From NCBI GenBank assembly GCA_023425025.1, contig JAFADG010000006.1, positions 1 to 60,651 of the forward strand: DNA of 60,651 bases, in the 5' to 3' direction. Position 1 is the first letter of the stretch; each line of letters begins with the position of its first letter. Shown piece after piece: positions 1 through 8,742 of the stretch. The position numbers were made by a program, and so were the translations under genes. This DNA comes from Bacillota bacterium. GTDB taxonomy: Bacteria > Bacillota > Clostridia > Christensenellales > Aristaeellaceae. Under the pieces are notes generated by a model, which was not told the origin of the DNA, searched no databases, and was given only the letters and a program-made list of their open reading frames with translations.

Positions 1-261
1 AGCTGAGGCTTCTTTTGCGCTTTATTTTCTGCCGTATATTTGAGTGCCATTGGATCACTTGCCTCCTGGATTCCGGCTGCGATACCCGGCCCCTGTGCGC
101 TTGATGCCACTTGTGCAGGAACCACTATTCTATTTTTCGTATGCCTTTCATGACGGCAAGGCACTTCCGGAAGTGGAATCTAAGCCAGAGGTGTCTGGAA
201 AGTGCAGATCACGAGCCCATAAAAGACAGCCGATCTTCCCCTGGGCACTTTCCAATCGTCT
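1..261. other. Left-edge region without a supported gene
   Basis: I see no credible coding sequence here. Short open frames exist on the plus strand but lack ribosome binding sites and look like no protein family. The only structure is a 9-base inverted repeat (GGAAAGTGC at 197-205 and GCACTTTCC at 245-253, 39-base loop) just past the stop of the epimerase gene. It has no T-run, so I do not call it a terminator. Confidence 0.4.
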
Positions 262-1392
262 TTACTGCTCCTTCCTCCAGACATTGCGGTTGATGATTTT
301 CACATAGCTTTGAATTAGTTTGATGACCTTGGTGGATACATTCTTATCCACATAATCAGGCACGACCGTTCCAATATCGTTTGCTTCCCACATGGCACGG
401 CAAAGCTCTACCGCCTGAATGACATCCTGGCCCTTGACGCCGCCCAGAATGATGCAGCCCTTGTCCAGCGCTTCCGGCCGCTCGGTAGACGTGCGTATGG
501 AAATGGCCGGAAAACCAAGGACTGCGGCTTCCTCCGGAACAGTGCCGCTGTCGGACAGCACGCAGAAAGCGTTCATCTGCAGCTTGTTATAGTCAAAAAA
601 GCCAAACGGCTTCAGGCTCATAACCTGCGGATGAAATTCAAAGCCGCGCTTTTTCAGCATATTCTGGCTGCGGGGATGCGTGGAATATACCACCGGCAGC
701 CGGTATGTCTCAGCCACCGTGTTCAGCGCTTCCATCAGCGAGAGAAAGTTCCGCTCATCATCAATGTTCTCCTCACGGTGCGCTGAAACAAGGATATAAC
801 CGTTTTTCTCCAAGCCAAGCGATTCCAGCACGCCGCTGTTTTGTATCTTCTCCCGGTAAATATCCAGGACTTCGGTCATCGGTGAACCGGTGACATAGAT
901 ATGCTCCTTGCGGACACCCTCGGCAATCAGGTAACGGCGCGCATGCTCGGTATAGGGCAAGTGGATATCACTGATATGGTCTACAATGCGCCGGTTGATC
1001 TCCTCCGGCAAGTTTTCATCAAAGCAACGGTTTCCCGCCTCCATATGGAAAATCGGGATTTTCAAACGTTTGGCGGATATAGCGCACAAGGCGGAGTTCG
1101 TGTCGCCCAGAATCAGCAGCGCATCCGGCTTGAGGCTGAGCATCAGGTCGTAGCTGCGGGCGATGATATTGCCAATGGTTTCGCCAAGGTTTTTGCCAAC
1201 GCTGTCCAGATAATGATCTGGCGCGCGCAGCTCAAAATCCTTGAAAAAAACCTCGTTGAGCGTATAATCCCAGTTTTGGCCGGTATGCACCAGCACGTGG
1301 TCAAAGTATCTGTCGCACTTTTTGATCAATTCAGACAACCGTATGATTTCAGGCCGGGTGCCGACAATGGTCATCAATTTCAGCTTGTTCAT
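262..1392 (-). CDS. UDP-N-acetylhexosamine 2-epimerase, WbjD/FnlC/WbvD type
   Basis: This cytoplasmic enzyme is a non-hydrolysing sugar-nucleotide 2-epimerase. The family inverts C2 of UDP-N-acetyl sugars. The 376-residue protein opens with the typical VGTRPEIIRL nucleotide-binding stretch and carries HTGQNWDY, LGDTNSAL, FHMEAGNRCFDENLPEEINR, SAHREEN and SDSGTVPEE, the landmarks of the WecB superfamily. The FHMEAGNRCF form and overall wording are closer to FnlC/WbjD/WbvD, which act on UDP-6-deoxy-L-aminosugars, than to WecB itself (from memory, not searched). I chose ATG at 1392 because a GGAG-containing site precedes it and the family starts at this Met-Asn-Lys; a longer frame would reach 1455 into the upstream gene. 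The reductase gene ends five bases upstream, so the pair is co-transcribed. Alternative: plain WecB. Confidence 0.8.
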   Translation of the reverse strand: MNKLKLMTIVGTRPEIIRLSELIKKCDRYFDHVLVHTGQNWDYTLNEVFFKDFELRAPDHYLDSVGKNLGETIGNIIARSYDLMLSLKPDALLILGDTNSALCAISAKRLKIPIFHMEAGNRCFDENLPEEINRRIVDHISDIHLPYTEHARRYLIAEGVRKEHIYVTGSPMTEVLDIYREKIQNSGVLESLGLEKNGYILVSAHREENIDDERNFLSLMEALNTVAETYRLPVVYSTHPRSQNMLKKRGFEFHPQVMSLKPFGFFDYNKLQMNAFCVLSDSGTVPEEAAVLGFPAISIRTSTERPEALDKGCIILGGVKGQDVIQAVELCRAMWEANDIGTVVPDYVDKNVSTKVIKLIQSYVKIINRNVWRKEQ

Positions 1393-1397
1393 GCTAC

Positions 1398-2267
1398 TCA
1401 CTCCGCTTCCTGCAGTTGATAATGAGGATACAAGGCGGCGTGCCGGCAGATCCAACTGCTCATCTGCGCCACCATTTCCTCATAATCAGGGATTATGTAA
1501 TGAAAGTCAAAACGTGTGCGCCTTAAAGACTTGTCATACGCGTTTACATCGTTTGGATGTATGGTAACGGCATCGTCGCGCATATAACGGTTAAACAACT
1601 TGAGCAAATCATACTTGCTGATCGCCTTGTCCGGCACCATGTTATACAGGCCCGTCGCGCCCTCCCGGACCGCGGCCTCCATGGTCTTGGCCAGCTGCAG
1701 CGTGGTCTGGCCTGTCCACATCGCGTGGGTGTAGCCGTTGATTTGGCCCGTTTGCTGCATAAACCAGTTGAACAGGCCGATCCCCCTGGGATTCATGTCA
1801 GGGCCGACAATGGAGTTGCGCAGCGTGATATTTTTGCCGTCCTCAAGCTCGCCCAAAGCCTTGGATCGGTCATAGAAGGTTTCGCCGTCGCGCAGGTCGT
1901 TTTCGCTGTAGGCGCCCTTCTTTCCCGAGAAAACGCAGTCTGTGCTCATGTGTACAACCATCGTTTTCATATCCGACGTGACATCCGCCAGAAAGTGGGG
2001 AAGGTAGGAGTTCAAAAAAACCGCCAGTGCTTTTTTCTCCTCGGCAAACTGATTCAAAATACCGATGCAGTTGATGACGGCATCGAACTGCCCCTCCTTT
2101 ATCACCTGGCCAATCTTCGCGGTGTCGCGTGCATCTCCGGTCATGGCTGTTTTGATATGGACGGCCTTGGCCATATCGAAGCCCACAACGTCGTGCCCCT
2201 GCTCTTCCAGATACATGGAGATCGTATGGCCGGCCATCCCAGCAGCGCCCAAAACAAAAAATTTCAT
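1398..2267 (-). CDS. RmlD-type SDR sugar-nucleotide reductase (WbvR-like)
   Basis: The 289-residue protein is a short-chain dehydrogenase of the dTDP-4-dehydrorhamnose reductase (RmlD) group. It has a GAAGMAGH Rossmann motif at the N-terminus, INCIGILN, STDCVFSGKKGAYSE and a YDRSKALGE catalytic Tyr-x-x-x-Lys. The family reduces the 4-keto group of a nucleotide sugar with NAD(P)H. Paired with a WbjD-type epimerase it resembles the WbvR-WbvD steps of UDP-N-acetyl-L-quinovosamine synthesis; that specific product is inference. No WbjB/FnlA-type dehydratase for the first step lies in the window. Start at 2267 is supported by GAGGAG seven bases upstream. It is the first gene of its unit, with a possible -10 box at 2305-2310. 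Confidence 0.75.
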   Translation of the reverse strand: MKFFVLGAAGMAGHTISMYLEEQGHDVVGFDMAKAVHIKTAMTGDARDTAKIGQVIKEGQFDAVINCIGILNQFAEEKKALAVFLNSYLPHFLADVTSDMKTMVVHMSTDCVFSGKKGAYSENDLRDGETFYDRSKALGELEDGKNITLRNSIVGPDMNPRGIGLFNWFMQQTGQINGYTHAMWTGQTTLQLAKTMEAAVREGATGLYNMVPDKAISKYDLLKLFNRYMRDDAVTIHPNDVNAYDKSLRRTRFDFHYIIPDYEEMVAQMSSWICRHAALYPHYQLQEAE

Positions 2268-2304
2268 CTGACTGCTCCTCATATATGCTTTTGGGTCCAA
2301 ATCC

Positions 2305-2310
2305 ATTATA
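2305..2310 (-). promoter_or_regulatory. Possible -10 box for the reductase-epimerase pair
   Basis: Read on the minus strand this is a perfect TATAAT about 38 bases upstream of the reductase start. I could not find a good -35 hexamer at the right spacing, so the promoter is tentative. Confidence 0.35.
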
Positions 2311-2913
2311 CACTATCTTTTCTTCCTAAAAAAGGGACGAGTCGTGTTCAAAGTTGTTAAAACAAAAAGAGCACTCTCGCTGTTCATTGCTCTGACACAT
2401 GGGTCTTGCACGATTACTGACGCGCGGCATGCATCTTTCTTTCAACTCCCTGGCACTCTTTGCGACAATTCTCCCGCATGGCCCTGTGCGTGGCAATGAA
2501 CCGGAGGTCCACCTGATCCCCAAGCAAATTCATCCAAGTCATTTGTGTCGTGAATAATACTGGCCTTCACCAACTGCTGATGCTCAAGGTATTGCATGGC
2601 GCTATGCATTTTCGCGATAACCCGATATTTATCCTGCAAATCAATCAGCTTTTTCATTACGTCAACATTGACACTGCTGCCCGCTGCCCAAGCCGGCAGC
2701 TACAACACAGTCTTTTTTGCAGGCGTAACTTAGTCTTGACCGCCTCCAATGAAAAAACACATAGACGGGACCTGCTTGAGCGCCACGGCATGGAATAAGT
2801 GCCATCAGCCGATTTGTTGCCCATACCCTTGTCATTTCCGATTGCCTTGACTATGATATCAATAGCGATCTGGCGATGGCTCCGGTCATTGAAAAAAGCG
2901 AAAGGAAGCTACG
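2311..2913. other. Gene-poor gap
   Basis: About 600 bases hold no convincing gene. On the minus strand, 2442-2657 can encode 71 residues beginning MKKLIDLQDKYRVIAKM, which looks protein-like only in its first 45 residues. The good-looking sequence then seems to continue in the neighbouring frame down to about 2416, as if a small gene had suffered a frameshift. I do not recognise the family. The region may be the scar of a lost gene. Confidence 0.35.
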
Positions 2914-3561
2914 ATGGACAGATATACATACCTTCAAGATTTGTGGGATTATCTATACATGGAGCATCCCCTGCAGCCGGTGGATGCCATTATTGGCTTT
3001 GGCAGCCACGACCAAAACGTTGCCAGCCGCGCTGCCAGGCTCTACAAAGCGGGGTGGGCGCCCGTGATTCTGTTTACGGGATATCTGGGTAAGGGGACCC
3101 TGGGGATTTTTCCAATGCCGGAGGCGGAGCTTTTCGCGCAAATCGCCATGAAGGAAGGCGTTCCGCAGGAAGCGATATTGATTGAAAACAAAGCCACCAA
3201 TACGGGGGAGAATATTCGCTTTGCCAGAAGATTGTTTGAAAGCAGGGGAATGGTCCCCAAGAAAATCATTGCCGTTCACAAGCCCTACATGACCCGCCGG
3301 GTTTTTGCGGCCCTTGCAAAGCAGTGGCCGGAGGTGGAGGTTATCGTCGCTCCGGGGAATCCGTCGCTTGCGGACTATGTGGCCGGCATACTGGCGGACG
3401 GCGTGGAGGAAGAGGAGATCATCAACAGCCTGGTGGGAGACTTTCAGCGGATGGATGCGTTTGCAAAGCTGGGCTATCAAATTCCACAGGAGATTCCGCC
3501 CAAGGCCAAGGCCTCCTATGAAGCGCTCGTGGGGCTGGGGTATGACAAGTATGTTGTATGA
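2914..3561 (+). CDS. YdcF/DUF218 family protein
   Basis: The 215-residue protein has the hallmarks of the YdcF/DUF218 family: an early VDAIIGFGSHD segment, then ASRAARLYKAG, an acidic-Asn stretch ENKATNTGENIRFAR, and KKIIAVHKPYMTRR. Members have a Rossmann-like fold; E. coli YdcF binds S-adenosylmethionine, but no enzymatic role is settled. No signal peptide or membrane helix is visible, so it should be cytoplasmic. Start at 2914 follows AAAGGAAGC at good distance. It stands alone between the gene-poor gap and the AT-rich promoter region of the LacI gene and has no clear link to its neighbours. Confidence 0.8.
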   Translation: MDRYTYLQDLWDYLYMEHPLQPVDAIIGFGSHDQNVASRAARLYKAGWAPVILFTGYLGKGTLGIFPMPEAELFAQIAMKEGVPQEAILIENKATNTGENIRFARRLFESRGMVPKKIIAVHKPYMTRRVFAALAKQWPEVEVIVAPGNPSLADYVAGILADGVEEEEIINSLVGDFQRMDAFAKLGYQIPQEIPPKAKASYEALVGLGYDKYVV

Positions 3562-3869
3562 CGCGTGAGCTGGCCATTGCTGTACACCTTTGCGGTAAAG
3601 AATCTCCGGCACTTTTTATACTCGCTTTATCATAGGCGGGTTTGTTTCTCGTTGACAGCCATACCAACTTTCTTCAGCTGTCTGAATGAAATAGGCCATA
3701 TATCAACCCGCAGTGTATATCTGATACAGACATACACAATTTTCAAACATCATTCTGGACTTAATTCTATTTATAAATAAATGCGAATTTCGAAAAGGCA
3801 TATCCTGCATATCATCTGCATATGATATAAGAATAGGTTATATAATTTGTAGATTTTAACAGAAAATAC
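3562..3869. other. AT-rich intergenic region
   Basis: This stretch is markedly more AT-rich than the genes on either side. I see no coding sequence and no clear terminator for the YdcF-like gene. It leads into the strong promoter at 3870-3898. Confidence 0.4.
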
Positions 3870-3898
3870 TTGACACTTATTGAAAGAACTGGTATATT
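3870..3898 (+). promoter_or_regulatory. Sigma-70-type promoter of the LacI/ribose-type ABC operon
   Basis: A perfect TTGACA (3870-3875) and TATATT (3893-3898) are separated by exactly 17 bases. The expected start site falls inside the LacI-type operator at 3900-3914, so repression by promoter blocking is likely. Confidence 0.75.
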
Positions 3899-3899
3899 G

Positions 3900-3914
3900 T
3901 TGAAAACGATTACT
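3900..3914 (+). promoter_or_regulatory. cre-like LacI-family operator
   Basis: TTGAAAACGATTACT matches the Bacillus cre consensus WTGNAANCGNWNNCW at every defined position. It sits right after the -10 box, so it could serve CcpA or autoregulation by the LacI protein encoded downstream. The sequence cannot tell these apart. Confidence 0.6.
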
Positions 3915-3983
3915 GGATGTGTTAACCAAATAAAACGCCCCGGGAGGGAGAGTATCCACGCGCCGTCGCCGGTGGATGATCCT

Positions 3984-5021
3984 ATGGCAACAATTGTAGA
4001 TGTAGCAAGGGCGGCACAAGTATCTGCCGCCACAGTATCCAGAGTACTCAATGGCAATGGCGGCGTAAGCCCGGAAGCGGCAAAGCGGGTATTGAAGGTG
4101 GTAGAGGAGCTGCAATACGCGCCCAATCCATCCGCCAGAAACCTCCGGCGAAATGAGAGCCGCGTCATTCTCATACTGGCGCCCAATGTTACCAATCCCT
4201 ATTACACCCACATCATCGCGGGGATCGGGAAGGCCGCCCATAAGCTTGGATACAGCTCTTTTCTGTGCAACACGGAGGGGGACCGGGCCCAGGAGGAGCA
4301 GGCGCTGAACATGCTGGTAAGGCACCGCGCTGATGGGGCGATCCTGCTGGCTACGGAGTTGGGGTCGGACTGGCTCACGCCCTATACCGAACACTTTCCC
4401 CTGGTACAGTGCTCCGAGTTTGACCCGAATATCGGCATTCCCCGCGTCGCCATTGATAATTACAATGCCGCGCTGGAGGTTATGGCATATCTTTTGAAAC
4501 TGAATCATACCCGCATCGGCTTCATCGGCAGCACCAACAAATATGTATCCACCGCATTGCGGTTGCAGGGATACCGCGATTCCCTCACTGCCGCCGGCAT
4601 CCCAATAAAAGAGGAATATATCCGCTACGCCACCATTGATTACACCTTCAAAAGCGGATTCGACGCCGCCAAAAGCCTTTTGTCCCAGGAAAAGCGGCCC
4701 ACGGCGCTGTTCTGCATCTCCGACATGCTGGCGCTGGGCGCCATTGCCAGTGCCCGGGAAATGGGGTTCCGCGTGCCGGAGGATGTGACGGTGGTTGGCT
4801 TTGACGATGTGGAGCATACCACCATGTTCCATCCTTATGTGACGACAGTGGCTCAGCCCTGCTTTGAACTGGGGGTTACCGCCATGGAAATGCTGCAGTG
4901 CGCGCTCACGCAAAGGCCCATGGAACGGGAAGTGCTTCTGCCCTACAAGCTGATGGTGCGGGAATCTTCCGCGCCCAAACGAAGTTCATTGGATTTCACG
5001 GCCTGTGTTACAGGCCGATGA
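3984..5021 (+). CDS. LacI-family transcriptional regulator
   Basis: The 345-residue protein has the N-terminal LacI helix-turn-helix (VDVARAAQVSAATVSRVLNG, residues 4-23) and hinge helix PNPSARNLRR, followed by a periplasmic-binding-like ligand domain with LAPNVTNPYYTHI and the C-terminal VVGFDDVEHTTMFHP. It should be a sugar-responsive repressor. I start at ATG 3984, where the family begins; an in-frame extension to 3870 would run through the promoter and operator. It lies 30 bases upstream of the binding-protein gene in the same direction, so it heads the operon and probably regulates both itself and the importer through 3900-3914. Confidence 0.9.
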   Translation: MATIVDVARAAQVSAATVSRVLNGNGGVSPEAAKRVLKVVEELQYAPNPSARNLRRNESRVILILAPNVTNPYYTHIIAGIGKAAHKLGYSSFLCNTEGDRAQEEQALNMLVRHRADGAILLATELGSDWLTPYTEHFPLVQCSEFDPNIGIPRVAIDNYNAALEVMAYLLKLNHTRIGFIGSTNKYVSTALRLQGYRDSLTAAGIPIKEEYIRYATIDYTFKSGFDAAKSLLSQEKRPTALFCISDMLALGAIASAREMGFRVPEDVTVVGFDDVEHTTMFHPYVTTVAQPCFELGVTAMEMLQCALTQRPMEREVLLPYKLMVRESSAPKRSSLDFTACVTGR

Positions 5022-5051
5022 GTCATATTACACATAACAGGAGGATAGCCC

Positions 5052-6083
5052 ATGAAGAAACTCGTTGCGTTGGTTCTGTCCCTGCTTCTGGTTCTGTCTG
5101 TCACTGCCGCCTACGCTGATACCATCAAAATCGGCATCGTAACGCCGGATGCGGACCACGGCTTCCTGGGTGAAAGCATTGCCCATGCCCGCGCCGAAAT
5201 CGAGGCCCAGGTGGCCGCCCTTGGCGCCGGCAACATCGAGTACAAGTTCGAAGTCGGCGGCGAAGCTGCCAAGCAGATTGCCGCCATCGAAAACATTCTG
5301 ACCTGGGGCCCGGATGTCATCGTGCTCTGGCCGCTGGAAGGCGAACAGCTGCGCAGCACCGCCCAGACCATCGTGGATTCCGGCGTGAAGCTGGTTGTCT
5401 ATGACCGTTTGATCCCCGATTTCAAGGGCTTGTCCGCTGAAATTATGGGCGATAACGAGACCATCGGCAAATGGATGGGCGAATACCTGCTCAAGTTCTT
5501 CAAAGACCGCCTGGATGCCGGCGAGAAGCTGCAGTACCTGCAATTCATCGGCGACAGCTCCACCGTTTCCGTGCAGCGCACCAAGGGCATGGTGGACGTG
5601 CTGAACGCCTCCCCCTATGCCGCCCAGTTCGAACTGGTGCATGAGCCCTTCCAGACCGACTGGTCCAACGCCAAATCCCAGGAATTCCTGGAGAACTGGC
5701 TGAACACCACCGATCCCGCCAAGATCGCCGATGTGGACTTCGTCTGCACCCATGACGACGAGATCGTGGATGGCCTGACCATCGCCCTGGATAACTTCAC
5801 AGGCGAACATAACATCAAGCTCATCACCAGCGTCGGCGGCCGCCGTGAGACCCTGGCCACCTACGACAATCAGAAGATCGACCTGGTGACCTATTTCTTC
5901 AGCCCCTCCTTCATCCGCGAAGCCATCCGTCTTGGCATCGCCACCGCCAAGGGCGAGCAGTACCAGGGCCAGGACATTAATGGCCAGCTGTTCCTGATCC
6001 CCTCCATCGAAATCGACAAGACCACCGTGGAAGCCTTCCGCTCAAGCATAGAGTTCACCGAGCGCTACAGCCTGGGCAACTGA
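5052..6083 (+). CDS. Ribose-type ABC transporter sugar-binding protein
   Basis: This 343-residue extracytoplasmic protein belongs to the RbsB-like periplasmic-binding group (Peripla_BP_4). A signal peptide (MKKLVALVLSLLLVLSVTAA then YAD) ends at an AxA-type site; there is no lipobox cysteine. The mature part begins IKIGIVTPDADHGFLGE and includes GPDVIVLWPLEGEQL and a CTHDDEIVDG stretch typical of the second lobe. AGGAGG precedes ATG 5052. It is followed by the ATPase and permease of the same system, with a very stable hairpin in between. The ligand is a monosaccharide or small oligosaccharide that cannot be named from sequence. Confidence 0.9.
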   Translation: MKKLVALVLSLLLVLSVTAAYADTIKIGIVTPDADHGFLGESIAHARAEIEAQVAALGAGNIEYKFEVGGEAAKQIAAIENILTWGPDVIVLWPLEGEQLRSTAQTIVDSGVKLVVYDRLIPDFKGLSAEIMGDNETIGKWMGEYLLKFFKDRLDAGEKLQYLQFIGDSSTVSVQRTKGMVDVLNASPYAAQFELVHEPFQTDWSNAKSQEFLENWLNTTDPAKIADVDFVCTHDDEIVDGLTIALDNFTGEHNIKLITSVGGRRETLATYDNQKIDLVTYFFSPSFIREAIRLGIATAKGEQYQGQDINGQLFLIPSIEIDKTTVEAFRSSIEFTERYSLGN

Positions 6084-6105
6084 TCCCGTTTCATCCAAGG
6101 TCATC

Positions 6106-6143
6106 GCGCGGGCCGGCCGGCCGCCATGCCGACCGGCCCGCGC
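6106..6143 (+). other. Hairpin between binding-protein and ATPase genes
   Basis: Arms at 6106-6120 (GCGCGGGCCGGCCGG) and 6129-6143 pair with a single C-A mismatch around an 8-base loop. There is no T-run, so it is more likely an mRNA-stabilising or attenuating hairpin than a terminator. Confidence 0.6.
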
Positions 6144-6170
6144 CTATTCTCCATGGGAGGGGGGCCGCTG

Positions 6171-7673
6171 TTGCGCATCGAAATGAAGGGAATCGTGGTG
6201 GATTTTGGGCCTGTCCGCGCGGTAGACCACGTGGATTTTGCCGTACATCCGGGCGAAATCGTAGGGCTGCTGGGCGAGAACGGCGCGGGTAAGTCCACGC
6301 TGATGAATGTGCTGGCCGGCACATTCCCGCCTGCCCAGGGCCAAATTTACCTGGACGGGAAGAAAGTCAATATCGAAAATTCCCTGCACGCCATGAAGCT
6401 GGGGATCCGCTTCATCCATCAGGAGCTGAACCTGTGCAATGACCTGCGGGTTTTTGAAAACATGTACCTGGCGGAGGAATTGAAAAGGGGGCCGTTTCTG
6501 AACAAAAAGGAGATGGCTTTACGAGCAGCCAGGGTATTTGAACGTATGCAGGTGAGCATCGACCCTTGGGCGCTGGTTGGCAGCCTGCAGCCGGCAGAAA
6601 AGCAGCTGGTGGAAATCGCCAGGGCGCTTTTGTTCAAATGTGAACTGATCATCATGGATGAGCCTACCACGGCGCTCAATACCCACGAAATCGAAAATTT
6701 GTTTGAAATCATGCGCCAGCTCAAGCGGGAGGGCGTCAGCTTCATTTACATCTCCCACAAGATGCCCGAGCTGTTTGAAATCTGCGAAACGTACTATGTG
6801 CTTAGGGACGGCAAGCTGGTGAATCAGGGCAGCTTTTGTGACATCAACGAATCCATGGTCACAGAGATGATGATCGGCCGTCAGCTGGCCCATGACGACT
6901 TTGGCCACAAACCAAGCTATGCGGCTGAGCAAGTCGTTCTGTCCGTCAAAAATTTGAGCGCCAATGCCTTTAAAGATATTTCCTTTGATCTGCACAGGGG
7001 AGAGATCATTGCCGTCACCGGGATGCAAAGCTCGGGGCGTGATGAGCTGGCGGATGCTCTCTTCGGCGCGGCGCCCTGCGCCGGTACGATATCCATCCAT
7101 GGCACACCGCTTCGGGGAGACAGCACCATTTTGCACCATATGCACCGCGGCATTGCGCTTGTTCCCCGGGCCAGGAAGGAAAGGGGCATCCTCAACCACT
7201 TAAGCATCTATGACAACACTTCCATGGCGTATTTCAATACCAAGCATAAGCGGCTGCTCATCCGCCCCGGGCAGGAGGCGGAAAGATACAAGCGGCAGCA
7301 GCAAGCCCTTTCCATCAAGGCGGGCAACCCCAAAGACCCCATCACCTCCCTGTCCGGCGGCAATCAGCAGAAGGTGGTCCTGGGCCGGTGGCTGGAGACG
7401 GATGCCGATATCCTGATCTTCGACAACCCCACCCAGGGCATTGATGTTGGCACAAAGTTTGAGATCTACCACCTGATCCTGCGGCTGGCCGAAAGCGGGA
7501 AAGCCATCCTGGTGTTCAGCTCGGAGTTTCCGGAGATTTACAAGGTGGCGGATTTGTGCATGGTCATGTACCGCGGCGAGGTCAATGCCGTGCTCCGGCG
7601 GGAGGAATTGACCGAAAAAAATATGATGTACTTTGCCACCGGCGCGAATTTGGAGGGGATGAAGCATGCTTAA
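6171..7673 (+). CDS. Ribose-type ABC transporter double ATPase (RbsA/MglA family)
   Basis: The 500-residue protein has two nucleotide-binding domains. Domain 1 has Walker A GENGAGKST, signature LQPAEKQLVEIARAL and Walker B LIIMDEPTTAL. Domain 2 has the family's degenerate Walker A (TGMQSSGRDEL), signature LSGGNQQKVVLGRWL and Walker B ILIFDNPTQGIDVG. In domain 2 the usual catalytic Glu is Asn (DNP rather than DEP). I favour TTG 6171 as start because GGGAGGGGGG lies just upstream and the product then has the family's usual length; ATG 6153 or 6126 would place the start inside or before that site and the hairpin. It overlaps the permease gene by eight bases. Confidence 0.9.
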   Translation: MRIEMKGIVVDFGPVRAVDHVDFAVHPGEIVGLLGENGAGKSTLMNVLAGTFPPAQGQIYLDGKKVNIENSLHAMKLGIRFIHQELNLCNDLRVFENMYLAEELKRGPFLNKKEMALRAARVFERMQVSIDPWALVGSLQPAEKQLVEIARALLFKCELIIMDEPTTALNTHEIENLFEIMRQLKREGVSFIYISHKMPELFEICETYYVLRDGKLVNQGSFCDINESMVTEMMIGRQLAHDDFGHKPSYAAEQVVLSVKNLSANAFKDISFDLHRGEIIAVTGMQSSGRDELADALFGAAPCAGTISIHGTPLRGDSTILHHMHRGIALVPRARKERGILNHLSIYDNTSMAYFNTKHKRLLIRPGQEAERYKRQQQALSIKAGNPKDPITSLSGGNQQKVVLGRWLETDADILIFDNPTQGIDVGTKFEIYHLILRLAESGKAILVFSSEFPEIYKVADLCMVMYRGEVNAVLRREELTEKNMMYFATGANLEGMKHA

Positions 7674-8727
7674 AACCATTCAATCCTGGTCTCCCAAATC
7701 GTTTCTGAGCAAAACCCTCCTGAACAAAGGCTTTTACAAAAAGCTGCTGTCGGAATACAGCTGCTGGCTGTCCTTCATTCTGCTGCTGGCTTTGGGCTGG
7801 TACTTCAACCGTAATTTTTTTCTATGGCAAAACATATCCAATATCATTGTGCAAAGCGCCCCCACAGGCATTATCGCCTTGGGCATGACCATGGTCATCT
7901 GTGCCGGGCTGATTGACATCTCCGTAGGCGCCCAGGTAGCCATCATCGCCGGATTCGGCACCTATACCCTCAACTATGTCTGCGCGAATCCGTTTTTTGA
8001 CGGATGGCTGGGCATTGTTGTCATGCTGTTGTTCTGCCTGGTTTTCGGCACGTTCATCGGCGGCTTCAACGGCCTGCTGGTCACAAAGGGCGGGATGCCT
8101 GCCATGATCGCCACCCTGGCGGTGCAGACGGCCTGCCGCTCCCTGATCAATCACTTTGGCCAGGGCGGCCCCATCGGCGTATCCGCTGGCAATCCCAATT
8201 CGGCGTATTACCAGGCCTTCCGCCTGGTGGCCGCCGGGGCGGTCAAGATCGGCGACTTCAGGATTCCCTATCCCATTTTCATGTTTGTGATCCTGTCGCT
8301 GCTCTTTGGCTTGATCATGCAGCGAACAAAGCTGGGCAAACACATCTATGCCGTGGGCAGCAACGAAACCTCCGCCCGGCTGGCCGGCGTGAACGTGGAT
8401 AAAATCAAGATCGCCGTCTTTGCCATTACGGGCCTGCTCTGCGGTTTTTCGGCCTGGCTGTATACCTCCCGCGGGATGACGGTCTCCCCGGCCAGCGCCG
8501 GCAACTTGTTTGAAATGGATGCCATCGCTGCCGTGGCCATCGGCGGCACCGCCATGAGCGGCGGCCGGGGCAAAATCATAGGCACCTTTCTGGGTGTGCT
8601 GATGTTCAAGATCATCAACAACATTCTGGTCAGTATGGATGCCTCCACCTTCTTGAACGGAGCAATCAGCGGCGGCATCATCATTATTGCGGTGCTGCTG
8701 CAAAACATCCTGGGACGTAAACGCTGA
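7666..8727 (+). CDS. Ribose-type ABC transporter permease (RbsC family)
   Basis: The 353-residue integral membrane protein belongs to the BPD_transp_2 family. Many hydrophobic segments start near residue 33. Family signatures are PTGIIALGMTMVICAGLIDI, SVGAQVAI, the cytoplasmic AVGSNETSARLAGVNV and IGGTAMSGGRGKIIGTFLG. It forms the channel for the sugar captured by the binding protein. Start ATG 7666 overlaps the end of the ATPase gene, indicating translational coupling. A dehydrogenase gene follows after 15 bases. Confidence 0.92.
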   Translation: MLKTIQSWSPKSFLSKTLLNKGFYKKLLSEYSCWLSFILLLALGWYFNRNFFLWQNISNIIVQSAPTGIIALGMTMVICAGLIDISVGAQVAIIAGFGTYTLNYVCANPFFDGWLGIVVMLLFCLVFGTFIGGFNGLLVTKGGMPAMIATLAVQTACRSLINHFGQGGPIGVSAGNPNSAYYQAFRLVAAGAVKIGDFRIPYPIFMFVILSLLFGLIMQRTKLGKHIYAVGSNETSARLAGVNVDKIKIAVFAITGLLCGFSAWLYTSRGMTVSPASAGNLFEMDAIAAVAIGGTAMSGGRGKIIGTFLGVLMFKIINNILVSMDASTFLNGAISGGIIIIAVLLQNILGRKR

Positions 8728-8742
8728 AAAGGGGGGCTGCGC

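Noticed and set aside
2442..2657. Possible 71-codon gene on the minus strand
   Set aside because: Only the first half looks like protein and the better continuation is in another frame; no family was recognised, so it is mentioned only as a possible scar.
3771..4913. Open frame of 380 codons on the minus strand across the LacI gene
   Set aside because: It covers the promoter and the LacI gene in reverse and matches no family.
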